A stretch of 64,000 nucleotides of DNA from Chryseobacterium gleum. Lineage in GTDB: Bacteria > Bacteroidota > Bacteroidia > Flavobacteriales > Weeksellaceae. The stretch covers positions 3,675,001 through 3,739,000 of the forward strand of contig NZ_LR134289.1 of the NCBI RefSeq assembly GCF_900636535.1. The letters run 5' to 3'. A program made the translations under genes and the position numbers. Numbering within the stretch: position 1 is the first letter of the stretch; the number at the start of each line of letters is the position of its first letter. Below, piece after piece: positions 16,887 through 26,000 of the stretch. The notes below the pieces were generated by a model. That model saw only the letters and a list, made by a program, of their open reading frames with translations. It had not been told where the DNA came from and ran no database searches.

Positions 16887-19800
16887 TTATTTTTCTACTC
16901 TGTTTCTTACTTTAGTGTGATAGAACACGTTTGGTTTTGTTCCGATCTCCTCTAGTAAATAATATCTTCTGTTAGAGGCATATACCTTTCTAATTTCAGA
17001 ATCTTTATCATTCATATCTCCAAATGTCATTGCTCCGGTAGAACAAGCTTTAGAACAAGCAGTCTGGAATTCTCCATCCTTCACTCTTCTTCCTTCTTTC
17101 TTAGCCTCAAGAATTGTATTCTGAGTCATTTGGATACACATTGAACATTTCTCCATTACCCCTCTAGTTCTTACAACTACATCCGGGTTAAGTACCATTC
17201 TTCCTAAATCATTGTTCATGTTGAAATCGAACTTGTCATTTAGGTTATAAGTAAACCAGTTGAAACGTCTTACTTTGTACGGACAGTTGTTTGCACAATA
17301 TCTTGTACCGATACATCTGTTGTAAGCCATATGGTTTTGACCTTGCTTACCGTGTGAAGTAGCCGCTACCGGACATACCGTTTCACATGGAGCGTGGTTA
17401 CAGTGCTGACACATTACCGGCTGGAAGATTACATCCGGATTATCAGCTGGGTGGTTCAATGCACCTCCCTCTTTGTTGAATGCAGTACCGTATAATTCTG
17501 GTACAGCCATTCCGTCTTTTAATCCTTCGTATACTTCTACCGTTTGTCTTGAAGAATAGTAACGGTCAATTCTTAACCAGTACATATCTCTTGACATTCT
17601 TACCTCTTCTTTACCTACTACAGGAACGTTGTTTTCTGCCTGACAAGCAATGATACAAGCTCCACAACCTGTACAAGAGTTCAGGTCAATAGATAAGTTG
17701 AAGTGAGGACCGTCTGTATCATCGAAAGCATCCCAAAGGTCGATTTTTCTTGCTGGAAGAGCTCCGCTGATCGTGTGGTATTCCAAAGGCTTATTCCATC
17801 CTTTGTGCTCATCATCGAAAGCTACGTTGATGAAATCTGCCAAAGGAACTTCTTTCGCGATCTCATAACGACCCATCAATGTATTTTGAAGCTGGATCCC
17901 TGCAAATTCGTGATCTTCTCCTGTTTTCTCGATTTTAACACCTGAAAGAACAAGATTAGAACCGTCAAATAAAGGATAAGCATTTACACCAGTATCAGCA
18001 GTTGCTCCTGAGTTTTTCTTACCATAACCAAGTGCAAGACCTACAGATCCTTCAGCTTGTCCTGGTTGTACGAATACAGGAACATCTTTTATTGTTACTC
18101 CGTTTACAGTAAGGTTTACGATAGAACCATCTAACTGCATTCTTGCGTTAAGATCGTTATCAATTCCGAACTTTTCTGCGTCTTTTGGAGAAATTGTCAA
18201 ATAGTTATCCCAAGACATTCTTGTGATTGGATCAGGTAATTCTTGTAACCAAGGGTTGTTTGCCTGAGTACCGTCTCCCATTGAAGTCTTAGTGTATAAT
18301 ACTAATTCTAATTCAGAAGGTTTAAAGTTTCCTAGTTCAGCAACAGCCTGAGCAGCGTTTCCGCCTGCGTAAGATAATGTTGTTGAATTAGTAGATGCGT
18401 TGATACCGTTATACAATGCTTTGTTGAAAGAAGTACCACCTAAAAGAGAAGCAGAGCTTGCTTTTAAATAATCGTAGTAGTTGTTTGCTGCATTGTTTTT
18501 CCCGTTCTTCCAAACCAATAGAGATTCTTCAATCTGTCTTGATTTGTAGATTTTCTGGATGGTAGGCTGCATTAATGAATATACTCCTGTCTGTGGTTCG
18601 ATATCTCCCCAAGACTCTAACCAGTTAGCAACCGGAATTACAGCTTTCGCTGCTTTGTACATTTCATTTTTCTTATCTGCTACAGCAATTACGTAAGGAA
18701 CTTTAGATAAAGATTTTTTGAAATCTTCTCCTTTTGGATGAGAGTAGATAGGATCTACATTGTTGGTAACTAAAACACCAACCTGTCCACCGTTTACCCA
18801 TCCAAGGAATTCCTGGTATCTTGCACCATCGAATTCTTTCAGTAAGTTGGCTTTACCTGTGAAAGCTACTGAACCTAATTTCTGGTTGATTAAGTGTGCT
18901 AAAACCTGTGCTCCTTTAGAACCGTCAGCAAAAACAACAGCTTTGCTTCCTTTTGCTTTCAATTCGTTAGCAATTTCAGCAGCAGTCTTATCAGAAGTAC
19001 CACCACCCACGATTGCATTGTAAACTTCAACTAAAGTCTTGTTTACAGCACTTGGTTTTAATCTGTATCTTGAGTCAGCGTTAGCACCGGTTAATGACAT
19101 GTTAGACTCCACCTGGATGTGTCTTAACATGTTTGGTCCTGGCTTTCTTGCTGCTGCGTAAGAAGTCTCTAAGCTTGAAGCGTTATAATCTCCTAAGAAA
19201 TCAGCCTGGAAAGAAACTACCAGCTCAGAACCTCTAAGGTCATAAACAGGTAATGCTCTTTGTCCGAATACTTCCTGCGCTGCATCTAATTGTGCAGAGT
19301 AAGGGAAGGCATCATAAGTTACTAATTCTGCTGTAGGATATTTAGCTTTGAATTCAGCGAATAACTTTTTGAAAGTTGGTGAAGCAAAAGAGTGTGATAA
19401 AACCACAATCTTTTTGCCTGACGCTTTAGCTTCTTCCAAACCTTTAATAACAAAACTGTCTACTTTATCGAAAGTTTCGTCTTTTCCGTCCAGTTTAGGC
19501 TGTTTTACTTTATCGTTATCATAAAGAGAAAGTACACTTGCCTGAGCTCTTGCGTTAGTTTTACCTAAATCGCCGCCAGCCGGGTTTGGTTCAATTTTGA
19601 TAGGTCTTCCTTCACGGGTTTTTACTAAAACACTAGCAAAATCGAAACCGTCAAAATAAGTTGAAGCGTAATAGTTAGGGATTCCCGGAATAATATCATG
19701 TGGCTTTACCACATAAGGAATCGTTTTGATTACCGGAGCTTCGCAGGCAGCTAATGTTACTGCTGCTGTAGAGAATCCTAGTAATTTAAGGAAATCTCTT

Positions 19801-19949
19801 CTTGAAGTACTTGATCCGTTTTTCTCAGCATCTCCAAGGAAATCTTCTACCGGAATTTCTTCCTGAAACTCTTTCTGAGCCAGCTTATTATTCAAAGCTG
19901 GATCTTTAAGTTCATGAATACTTCTGAATTGTATTTTGTTTGAAGCCAT
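16887..19949 (-). CDS. actB: Alternative complex III subunit ActB (molybdopterin-oxidoreductase-like Fe-S subunit)
   Basis: ActB is the large peripheral iron-sulfur subunit of alternative complex III, a fusion of a molybdopterin-oxidoreductase-like domain (without the cofactor in known complexes) and a ferredoxin-like domain. The 1020-residue protein has a Tat-like signal with twin Arg (TSRRDFLKLLGFSTAAV) and a lipobox-like LAAC. The C-terminal third has four Cys clusters: CTGCGACIIAC, CQHCNHAPCETVC, CIGTRYCANNC and CSMC...CSKAC. Together these suit three [4Fe-4S] and one [3Fe-4S] centres. It is the second gene of the act operon, 23 bp after actA. It depends on the Suf pathway for its clusters. 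Confidence 0.95.
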   Translation of the reverse strand: MASNKIQFRSIHELKDPALNNKLAQKEFQEEIPVEDFLGDAEKNGSSTSRRDFLKLLGFSTAAVTLAACEAPVIKTIPYVVKPHDIIPGIPNYYASTYFDGFDFASVLVKTREGRPIKIEPNPAGGDLGKTNARAQASVLSLYDNDKVKQPKLDGKDETFDKVDSFVIKGLEEAKASGKKIVVLSHSFASPTFKKLFAEFKAKYPTAELVTYDAFPYSAQLDAAQEVFGQRALPVYDLRGSELVVSFQADFLGDYNASSLETSYAAARKPGPNMLRHIQVESNMSLTGANADSRYRLKPSAVNKTLVEVYNAIVGGGTSDKTAAEIANELKAKGSKAVVFADGSKGAQVLAHLINQKLGSVAFTGKANLLKEFDGARYQEFLGWVNGGQVGVLVTNNVDPIYSHPKGEDFKKSLSKVPYVIAVADKKNEMYKAAKAVIPVANWLESWGDIEPQTGVYSLMQPTIQKIYKSRQIEESLLVWKNGKNNAANNYYDYLKASSASLLGGTSFNKALYNGINASTNSTTLSYAGGNAAQAVAELGNFKPSELELVLYTKTSMGDGTQANNPWLQELPDPITRMSWDNYLTISPKDAEKFGIDNDLNARMQLDGSIVNLTVNGVTIKDVPVFVQPGQAEGSVGLALGYGKKNSGATADTGVNAYPLFDGSNLVLSGVKIEKTGEDHEFAGIQLQNTLMGRYEIAKEVPLADFINVAFDDEHKGWNKPLEYHTISGALPARKIDLWDAFDDTDGPHFNLSIDLNSCTGCGACIIACQAENNVPVVGKEEVRMSRDMYWLRIDRYYSSRQTVEVYEGLKDGMAVPELYGTAFNKEGGALNHPADNPDVIFQPVMCQHCNHAPCETVCPVAATSHGKQGQNHMAYNRCIGTRYCANNCPYKVRRFNWFTYNLNDKFDFNMNNDLGRMVLNPDVVVRTRGVMEKCSMCIQMTQNTILEAKKEGRRVKDGEFQTACSKACSTGAMTFGDMNDKDSEIRKVYASNRRYYLLEEIGTKPNVFYHTKVRNRVEK

Positions 19950-19972
19950 TTATACTTCTAATTTTTTAGTTA

Positions 19973-21331
19973 TTAATAATGACATTTACCACACTCAAGA
20001 CCTCCAATTGCATCTACAGTGATTTTACCTCCATCTTGTGGATATTGTTTTTTCAACTTGTCATGTAGATTCTTGAAGTACTCTTTATTATAACCGTTGT
20101 TCATATCAACTTCAGTAGTTCTGTGGCACTCGATACACCATCCCATAGTAAAGTCGTTAGCCATCTGAACAACATTCATTGTATCAATTTTACCGTGACA
20201 AGCTTTACATACAACATCAATTTTGTTGTTAGGATTCTTTTTGTTGAAAGAATTGATGATTGCCTGTTCTCCAGCAATAACGTGCTGAGAGTGGTTGAAG
20301 TAAACGAAGTCTGGCATGTTGTGGATTCTTGTCCATTCAACCGGTTGTGTTTTTCCTGTGTACTGTTGTTTTGCAGGATCCCAACCTGTTGCAGCGTAGA
20401 TCTTCTGGATTTCACCGTCATAGAATGCCTTGTCTTTTCCTGGCTCCATGTAGTGATCTGCGTTGTATTCAGAAATTGTTCTGTGACAGTTCATACAAAC
20501 GTTCATAGAAGGGATTTCAGATACTTTTCCGTATTTAGCACTGGAGTGACATAACTGACAGTCAATTTTCTGTTCTCCAGCGTGGATTTTGTGAGAGAAG
20601 TAGATAGGCTGTTCAGGCTTGTACCCTTTGTAAACCCCAATCCACATCAACCAGTTCCATACTCCGTAAGCGGCCAGAATAGCAAGAATTGCTAATAAAC
20701 CTTTTCCAATGTAGTGGAACTTCTCATACATTTCACTGAACGAACGAACTCTTGTTTCGTTAAGTCCTGCTAAATCTTCAGATTGACCCAATTTTACCAA
20801 TTGTCTTAGTTTTACCAAGATCCAAACCAGTAAAGCTGCGATCGCTAAAAGTGAAATGATGACAACGTTTGTAGTAGTTTTGTCTGCAGGAGCTGCCGCA
20901 GTAGCGTCAGTTGCAGGAGTTGCTTCCGGTTTTTTCTCCTCCGGAGCAGGAGGGTTAGTTGTGAAAGCTAAAATGTCGTCAATATCCTTGTCTGTAAGAT
21001 TCGGAAAGACCTGCATTTCAGTCTTATTAAACTTTTCAAAAATCTCATTGGCGTATTTATCCCCAGAAGCTCTAAGAGCTTTGTTGTCTTTGATCCACTT
21101 GTGAAGCCAGTCTTTGTCTACACCACCTTCTGTCTTTACACGTTCTACAACCCCTTTTAAAGGTGGTCCTACAACCTGTTTGTCCAGCGCGTGACATGCA
21201 GTACAATTCGCTTTGAAAAGTTTCTCTCCGTTTTTAGGATCGCCGTCTTGCCCGTAAAATGAAGCACTGGTTGATAGCAATAAGCCTATCGCGATCAACG
21301 TTTTTTTATAATGCTTTCTCCAACTAATCAT
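19973..21331 (-). CDS. actA: Alternative complex III subunit ActA, multiheme cytochrome c with N-terminal monoheme domain
   Basis: ActA is the multiheme c-type cytochrome of alternative complex III, carrying electrons across the periplasmic face. The 452-residue protein has six CXXCH motifs: CTACH at residues 43-47, then CQLCH, CMNCH, CKACH, CIECH and CGKCH between about residues 255 and 451. The first belongs to an N-terminal monoheme cytochrome domain (residues 30-125), followed by an acidic Ala/Pro linker, membrane segments near 155-175 and 208-228, and the pentaheme module. A signal peptide precedes it. It is the first gene of the act operon. A -7-type TATTTTTG box lies at 21379-21386 (minus). 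Confidence 0.93.
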   Translation of the reverse strand: MISWRKHYKKTLIAIGLLLSTSASFYGQDGDPKNGEKLFKANCTACHALDKQVVGPPLKGVVERVKTEGGVDKDWLHKWIKDNKALRASGDKYANEIFEKFNKTEMQVFPNLTDKDIDDILAFTTNPPAPEEKKPEATPATDATAAAPADKTTTNVVIISLLAIAALLVWILVKLRQLVKLGQSEDLAGLNETRVRSFSEMYEKFHYIGKGLLAILAILAAYGVWNWLMWIGVYKGYKPEQPIYFSHKIHAGEQKIDCQLCHSSAKYGKVSEIPSMNVCMNCHRTISEYNADHYMEPGKDKAFYDGEIQKIYAATGWDPAKQQYTGKTQPVEWTRIHNMPDFVYFNHSQHVIAGEQAIINSFNKKNPNNKIDVVCKACHGKIDTMNVVQMANDFTMGWCIECHRTTEVDMNNGYNKEYFKNLHDKLKKQYPQDGGKITVDAIGGLECGKCHY

Positions 21332-21468
21332 TTAAATTATCTTATGTTAGTAAATTATTGAACATTCAATCAATTCGGCAAAAATAATATTTTTAACAGA
21401 AATTTAACGGCATATAAAAAGGGGAAAATGTCATTTAAGGTTAATTTGTATTGATTCTAAATAACCTG

Positions 21469-21500
21469 TTTGGTATAGTTTTTTAATTTGTATAAATTTG
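21469..21500 (+). promoter_or_regulatory. Promoter of the SPOR-domain gene
   Basis: TTTG (21469-21472), a 20-bp spacer and TAAATTTG (21493-21500) match the Bacteroidota consensus. Transcription would start near 21507, leaving a leader of about 9 nt before the ATG at 21516. It is divergent from the act operon. Confidence 0.8.
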
Positions 21501-21515
21501 CGGAAACAAGTTTAA

Positions 21516-22073
21516 ATGAGAAATCTAATCAAAATATTTTCGATATTATCATTATTTGGATTTTATAATATTGAGGCACAGCAGGTTGTTAAAAAAGATA
21601 CCCTATCGGGAACGGAGCTTGTCATGACGATGGATTCCAAAATTAATGCTGCTTTGGAGGGAGTTGAAGGGAAATGTGCTAAAGCTGTCCCAACAAATTC
21701 CACTAAGGATTTCAGCAATAATGATAGTGGAATTTCTACCGGAATAAATACAAAACCTCCTAAAATCTTTGTGCCGAGCAGAGAGCTTACCAATGCTGAA
21801 ATTTGTAGAAAAAATCCTAGAATTTTAGGGTTCAAAATCCAGATTACGACAGTGAAAAGTAATGAGGAAGCTAATGAGGTAAAATCTTATTTCAGAAAGA
21901 GATTTCCTAATTTGAAAGTGGAAACTGATGCTTCTTTAAGACCAAATTATAAAATTTTAGCAGGAAGTTATTTCACAAAACAAAGTGCAGCAAGTGACCT
22001 TTCCAGAATCAGAGAATATTTCAAATCTGCAGTAGCAGTGCAGTATAGAATTTTTTGTGCTGAAGCAAAATAA
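21516..22073 (+). CDS. SPOR-domain secreted protein
   Basis: This 185-residue protein has a signal peptide (residues 1-21, ending IEA-Q) and a C-terminal SPOR-like domain (about residues 108-183). The pattern GFKIQITTVKSNEEANEVKSYF is followed by YKILAGSYFTKQSAASDLSRI. SPOR domains bind denuded peptidoglycan and are typical of cell-division or envelope proteins, so a periplasmic role is likely. The central region is Pro/Asn-rich. It stands alone on the plus strand with its own promoter and terminator. Confidence 0.85.
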   Translation: MRNLIKIFSILSLFGFYNIEAQQVVKKDTLSGTELVMTMDSKINAALEGVEGKCAKAVPTNSTKDFSNNDSGISTGINTKPPKIFVPSRELTNAEICRKNPRILGFKIQITTVKSNEEANEVKSYFRKRFPNLKVETDASLRPNYKILAGSYFTKQSAASDLSRIREYFKSAVAVQYRIFCAEAK

Positions 22074-22099
22074 GAACGATTTATTCAACATAAAAAACA

Positions 22100-22128
22100 A
22101 AAGCTGAGAAATTTTCTCAGCTTTTTTT
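22100..22128. terminator. Bidirectional terminator
   Basis: An 11-bp perfect stem (22100-22110 with 22114-22124) has a 3-nt loop and flanking A and T runs. It ends the SPOR gene and lies just at the end of the convergent membrane-protein gene. Confidence 0.9.
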
Positions 22129-23404
22129 ATTGATAATAATTTTCCATGAACCAGAAAAATTCTGTCATTCTAAAGATATTATTGACCAACAGGTAAGTGA
22201 ATAATATCACCAGTGTCAATGTTAAAAATGACATGATTTTAGGTGAGGATCTGTAAGCGTAAAACAGCCATCCTAACAGGATAGGATACACGAAAACAAA
22301 ATGCCCCCCATAGATATAGGAAGTATGAAGTCCGAACCTCATCACACAATGGATGATGATATCAACTGCAAATGAAATAGTGATGATCTGGACCCATTTA
22401 TTCCTGAAATTTTTAAAATAACTCCAACTTATCAGAATCAATAATATTGCTATAAAAAAGTAAGGCAGAGCGGATGAATAAAGATCCATATAAAGCCCTT
22501 TGAAATTGAATCCCTTCATATTATGTTTATCAGACATAATAAAGCCTGGGAAAAGAATATTTCCCCCAAAAAAGAAGGACAAAATCATATCCCATGTCGG
22601 CATCGATTCTACATTTGAGAACTTTTCATATTGCTGATTGGTTTTTGAAAAGATATTCTGGTATTTAAAATCAATCCTGTTCAGGTAAAGAAGTACAAAA
22701 CAGATCACAGCAACAACGACCCTAAGCGCAGCATTCGCGAATTTTTTCCAGCTTTTGAAAAGATCTTTTTCAAAAAGGAGCGGGATAAAAACCTTTATAA
22801 AATTAGTTATAGTAAGTCCTCCGATCGTAATACCCGCGAGTGATAATGCGACAGCAGGTGTCTTTTCTTCTTTTTTTAATTTAATGGCTGCATAGTGATT
22901 GTATAGAGAAAGCAAAAATAAAGTATATGTGAAATTCTCCGGAGTAAAAGAGAGAACAATGTTGGTTGAAAAAGCTCCAAAGAAGAGAATAATCAAGATG
23001 CTTAACCCCAAAGGAAGGTGAATAATATTCTTTAAATATTTGAAAACCTGAATAATATTCAATGAGATGATAATATTGCTCAGCCATGCCAGGGTAAGTC
23101 TGAAATTAGCATCCATTTTTCCTCCTGAAATGAATAATGAGAATTCTCGTACCCAGTTGAAAAAATAGTAGGACAGGGGATGTCTCTCAAAGCTTCCTCC
23201 GGTCATCAGGATCGATTTATTATCAAAACTGAAATATGCATCCCAGGGAATTCTGCTGTCGAAAATGATCCTGTAATGAAGGGCAATATAAGATCCCAGA
23301 ATTCCATAACAGGTGATAAAGAACAGAAATACTGCCACTTCTGTATAAGAGGAAGGAAAGATCAGTTTGAAAAAACTGATGATTTTTGTTTTGATAAAAG
23401 ACAC
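22127..23404 (-). CDS. Multi-span membrane protein of unknown function (DUF6080-like)
   Basis: This 425-residue protein has roughly ten hydrophobic segments. The pattern resembles GT-C-type polytopic proteins and the Bacteroidota family annotated DUF6080, which I recall only loosely. An early periplasmic loop contains SRIPWDAYFSFDNKSIL and HPLSYYFFNW, and YGGHFVFVYPILLGW lies near the end. I chose GTG 23404. The TTG at 23443 lies inside the upstream terminator hairpin, and a -7 box TACTTTTG (23419-23426, minus) falls between them. Function unknown; possibly glycan-related. Confidence 0.6.
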   Translation of the reverse strand: MSFIKTKIISFFKLIFPSSYTEVAVFLFFITCYGILGSYIALHYRIIFDSRIPWDAYFSFDNKSILMTGGSFERHPLSYYFFNWVREFSLFISGGKMDANFRLTLAWLSNIIISLNIIQVFKYLKNIIHLPLGLSILIILFFGAFSTNIVLSFTPENFTYTLFLLSLYNHYAAIKLKKEEKTPAVALSLAGITIGGLTITNFIKVFIPLLFEKDLFKSWKKFANAALRVVVAVICFVLLYLNRIDFKYQNIFSKTNQQYEKFSNVESMPTWDMILSFFFGGNILFPGFIMSDKHNMKGFNFKGLYMDLYSSALPYFFIAILLILISWSYFKNFRNKWVQIITISFAVDIIIHCVMRFGLHTSYIYGGHFVFVYPILLGWLFYAYRSSPKIMSFLTLTLVILFTYLLVNNIFRMTEFFWFMENYYQ

Positions 23405-23430
23405 TGCCAAATTTTTTGCAAAAGTAAATA

Positions 23431-23454
23431 AAAAAACCACCAAAGCTGGTGGTT
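23431..23454 (-). terminator. Terminator of the T9SS cargo gene
   Basis: An 8-bp perfect stem (AACCACCA at 23435-23442 with TGGTGGTT at 23447-23454) has an AAGC loop. It is followed on the minus strand by a run of seven T residues. Confidence 0.9.
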
Positions 23455-23476
23455 CTATAAGTTTATATAAATGGTG

Positions 23477-24292
23477 TTATTGTTTCATTACTTTTTCCGT
23501 TTTGGAAGTTCCGTCTGAGAAGTCTACTTTTAGTAAGTATGTTCCTTTTGGAAGTGAAGAAATATCCAGTCTCTCAGAAGAATTGTTGAGCAGAGATTTT
23601 CCGCTTACATCAAATACTGTAGCAGATTTGATTTTTTTATCTGTTTTGATGTTTATTTCTCCTTTTGTTGGGTTAGGATAGATATTAGTAACGTCTTTTA
23701 CTTTGGCATTTGTTTCCTGAGTGGATAATGTGCCATTTGCCCAAACCTCAACATCATCTATTGAAAGGCTGTCCGCATCATTAGCTACGTAATGGAATCT
23801 GAATTTTACATTAGCCTGTCCGGCGTATTGAGCTAAACTAACCGTAATAGCCAATGTTTCGTAATCTGTATAAACTCCATAGTTTTCTTCAACCCATACC
23901 TGGTTCCATGTAGTTCCCCCATCTGTGGATACTTCTACTTTTAAGTCTCCGTTAGGATTAGGATCAACCATATATTCATATCCTATTTTGGCCTTAAATT
24001 TTAACACCGGATTTGTTGTTCCTGCCAAACTGAAGGAAGGGCTTGTTAAATGGGCATCCTGTGCCTGAGCAATCCACCCGATACCTGCAGATTTTCCACC
24101 TGTAATGTTAAATGTGGCCTGACCGGTTGCATTGAATATTGTTGTTGTGAACCCCCAAGGTCTTGATGCTACATTTGTTCCTGTTGTCCATCCTGTCGGA
24201 GGGAATATCGTACCCTGAAAAGTCTCTGTGAGAATCTGTGCATTTCCCCATATAGAAGAGACTAAGAAAATGAATAGTAATTTTGTTTTCAT
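23477..24292 (-). CDS. T9SS-secreted protein with choice-of-anchor J domain
   Basis: This 271-residue protein has a signal peptide (residues 1-18, ending GNA-Q). A choice-of-anchor-J/MAM-like beta-sandwich (about 20-190) contains the typical ETFQGTIFPPTGWTT and LSIDDVEVWANG. A type A T9SS C-terminal sorting domain (about 200-271) shows IYPNPTKGEINI and ends TEKVMKQ. The type IX secretion system would carry it across the outer membrane and anchor or release it. The carbohydrate or protein ligand is unknown. It is monocistronic. Confidence 0.9.
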   Translation of the reverse strand: MKTKLLFIFLVSSIWGNAQILTETFQGTIFPPTGWTTGTNVASRPWGFTTTIFNATGQATFNITGGKSAGIGWIAQAQDAHLTSPSFSLAGTTNPVLKFKAKIGYEYMVDPNPNGDLKVEVSTDGGTTWNQVWVEENYGVYTDYETLAITVSLAQYAGQANVKFRFHYVANDADSLSIDDVEVWANGTLSTQETNAKVKDVTNIYPNPTKGEINIKTDKKIKSATVFDVSGKSLLNNSSERLDISSLPKGTYLLKVDFSDGTSKTEKVMKQ

Positions 24293-24377
24293 TTGGTTTA
24301 CGTTTAAAGTTGATAGTAAATGTAATAAAAAAATGAAAATAATTACTAATTATTTAATATTTTATGAATATTATTAA

Positions 24378-25925
24378 TTACGAACTGCACGAAAGTGTAG
24401 AGCATCCTGCAATGTCATCATAGTCGGATGGCCTTTTGGCAGAAAATTCAGGATATAATTCCCGGTAGGGATTTTCAAGAGCTTTGATAAGTTTTTCCAG
24501 CATATCTCTTTTACCGTTGCTAATCTCTTCAATACATTGATAAAGAAGATAATTCCGCAGAATAAATTTTGGATTTGATTTTTCCATCATTGCCAAAGAG
24601 GCTTCTTTTGAAATGGAGTTTAATGCTATTCTGGTTTCATAATTACGGATAAAATGTTCAAGTTTAGCTATCTTTTCTTCATTCAGATTAATATTAATAT
24701 AAGAGATATCTTTAAAATGTTCTATAATATTTGTGTTTTGGTTTATTTTTTCCAGCTGATTGAAAAATAAAGTATAATCCAACTGGAGTTCCTGCATCAA
24801 CCCCTGCCAGTTGGTGAAAAATTCTTCGTCCTCTTTCTTAAGCTGATCAAAACCGAATTTTTTACAAAGCATCCTGTCATGGGCTTCCCAGAAATAGGTG
24901 CCGAAATTATTTAATGTATCTTCTAAAAATTTTTCATTCTTAATTAACGGATGGAGGGCGTTGGCCAGCTGCCAAAGATTCCACTGAGCAATCTGTCCCT
25001 GCTTTCCAAATGCATATCTTCTTCCAGGAAGGTCGGTTGTATTGGGTGTGAAATTCAAATCATATTCATCCATCATGGAATAGGGCCCGTAATCAATAGT
25101 TAATCCCAGCACTGACATATTATCTGTATTCATAACCCCGTGTACAAAACCTACCCTGAACCATTCAACCATTAAATCAGCCGTTCGGGTGCAGATCCTT
25201 TCAAAAAAGTCTTTGTACTTCTTACTGTCAGTGGATGTAATTTCCGGGTAATAATTTTCAATGGTAAAGTCAGCAAGCTCCTGAAGGCTATTGTATTCTC
25301 TTTGGGCAGACATCAGTTCAAAATGGCCGAAGCGTAAAAAACTTTCAGCGGTTCTGATTACTACTGCGCCTTTTTCCAGCTCCGGATTTCCGTTATACAT
25401 GATGTCACGCATTACATCTTCTCCGGTAAAAGCGAGACTGAGTGCTCTTGTAGTAGGAACGCCCAAATGATACATGGCCTCACTCATCAGGTATTCACGG
25501 ACAGAAGATCTTAATACTGCTCTTCCATCGGCATGTCTGGAGTAAGGTGTGGCTCCTGCACCTTTCCACTGGATTTCTGTCTTTTTTCCTTTCTCATTAG
25601 TTATCTCACCTGCCAGAATGGCTCTTCCATCACCAAGCTGCCCTGCCCAGTTTCCGAACTGATGGCCTGCATAAGCTGTAGCATAGGATTGAACATTTTC
25701 GGGAAGGTTATTGCCAACCAGAAAGTCCAGGTCTTTATCTTCATATTTTCCCAAACCGATTTCTTCTGATAAGGCTTCGTTAAAAGCGATCAGTTCAGGC
25801 TTGTCAAAACCGGCAGGCCGGATAGTGGCAAATAAAACCTTTGGCGTATTTCTTTGCATAGGGTTGTTGGAGAAATCACCGGGAAAATTTTCAATAAATG
25901 GCTGTCTGATACGTTCGATATTCAT
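24378..25925 (-). CDS. selO: Protein adenylyltransferase SelO (YdiU)
   Basis: SelO is a pseudokinase-fold enzyme that attaches AMP to Ser, Thr or Tyr residues of other proteins, and has been linked to redox stress. The 515-residue protein shows the UPF0061 hallmarks: GQLGDGRAILAGE, HADGRAVLRSSVREYLMSEA and FVHGVMNTDNMSV with IDYGPYSMMDEYD. The C-terminus ends in CSTLSCSS. The Cys three residues from the end occupies the position of selenocysteine in eukaryotic SELENOO. It lies alone between the T9SS gene and PBP1A. A -7-like TACCTTTG box is 5 bp before the ATG. Confidence 0.95.
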   Translation of the reverse strand: MNIERIRQPFIENFPGDFSNNPMQRNTPKVLFATIRPAGFDKPELIAFNEALSEEIGLGKYEDKDLDFLVGNNLPENVQSYATAYAGHQFGNWAGQLGDGRAILAGEITNEKGKKTEIQWKGAGATPYSRHADGRAVLRSSVREYLMSEAMYHLGVPTTRALSLAFTGEDVMRDIMYNGNPELEKGAVVIRTAESFLRFGHFELMSAQREYNSLQELADFTIENYYPEITSTDSKKYKDFFERICTRTADLMVEWFRVGFVHGVMNTDNMSVLGLTIDYGPYSMMDEYDLNFTPNTTDLPGRRYAFGKQGQIAQWNLWQLANALHPLIKNEKFLEDTLNNFGTYFWEAHDRMLCKKFGFDQLKKEDEEFFTNWQGLMQELQLDYTLFFNQLEKINQNTNIIEHFKDISYININLNEEKIAKLEHFIRNYETRIALNSISKEASLAMMEKSNPKFILRNYLLYQCIEEISNGKRDMLEKLIKALENPYRELYPEFSAKRPSDYDDIAGCSTLSCSS

Positions 25926-25944
25926 CTTTCAAAGGTATTAATTA

Positions 25945-25980
25945 TAAAAGAAAAGACCTTCCAAATTATTGAAAGGTCTT
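25945..25980 (-). terminator. Terminator after the PBP1A gene
   Basis: An 8-bp stem (AAGACCTT at 25953-25960 with AAGGTCTT at 25973-25980) has a 12-nt loop. A T-rich tract follows on the minus strand. It lies 21 bp past the stop codon. Confidence 0.7.
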
Positions 25981-26000
25981 ATGTATTTCTAAAAGAGAAT

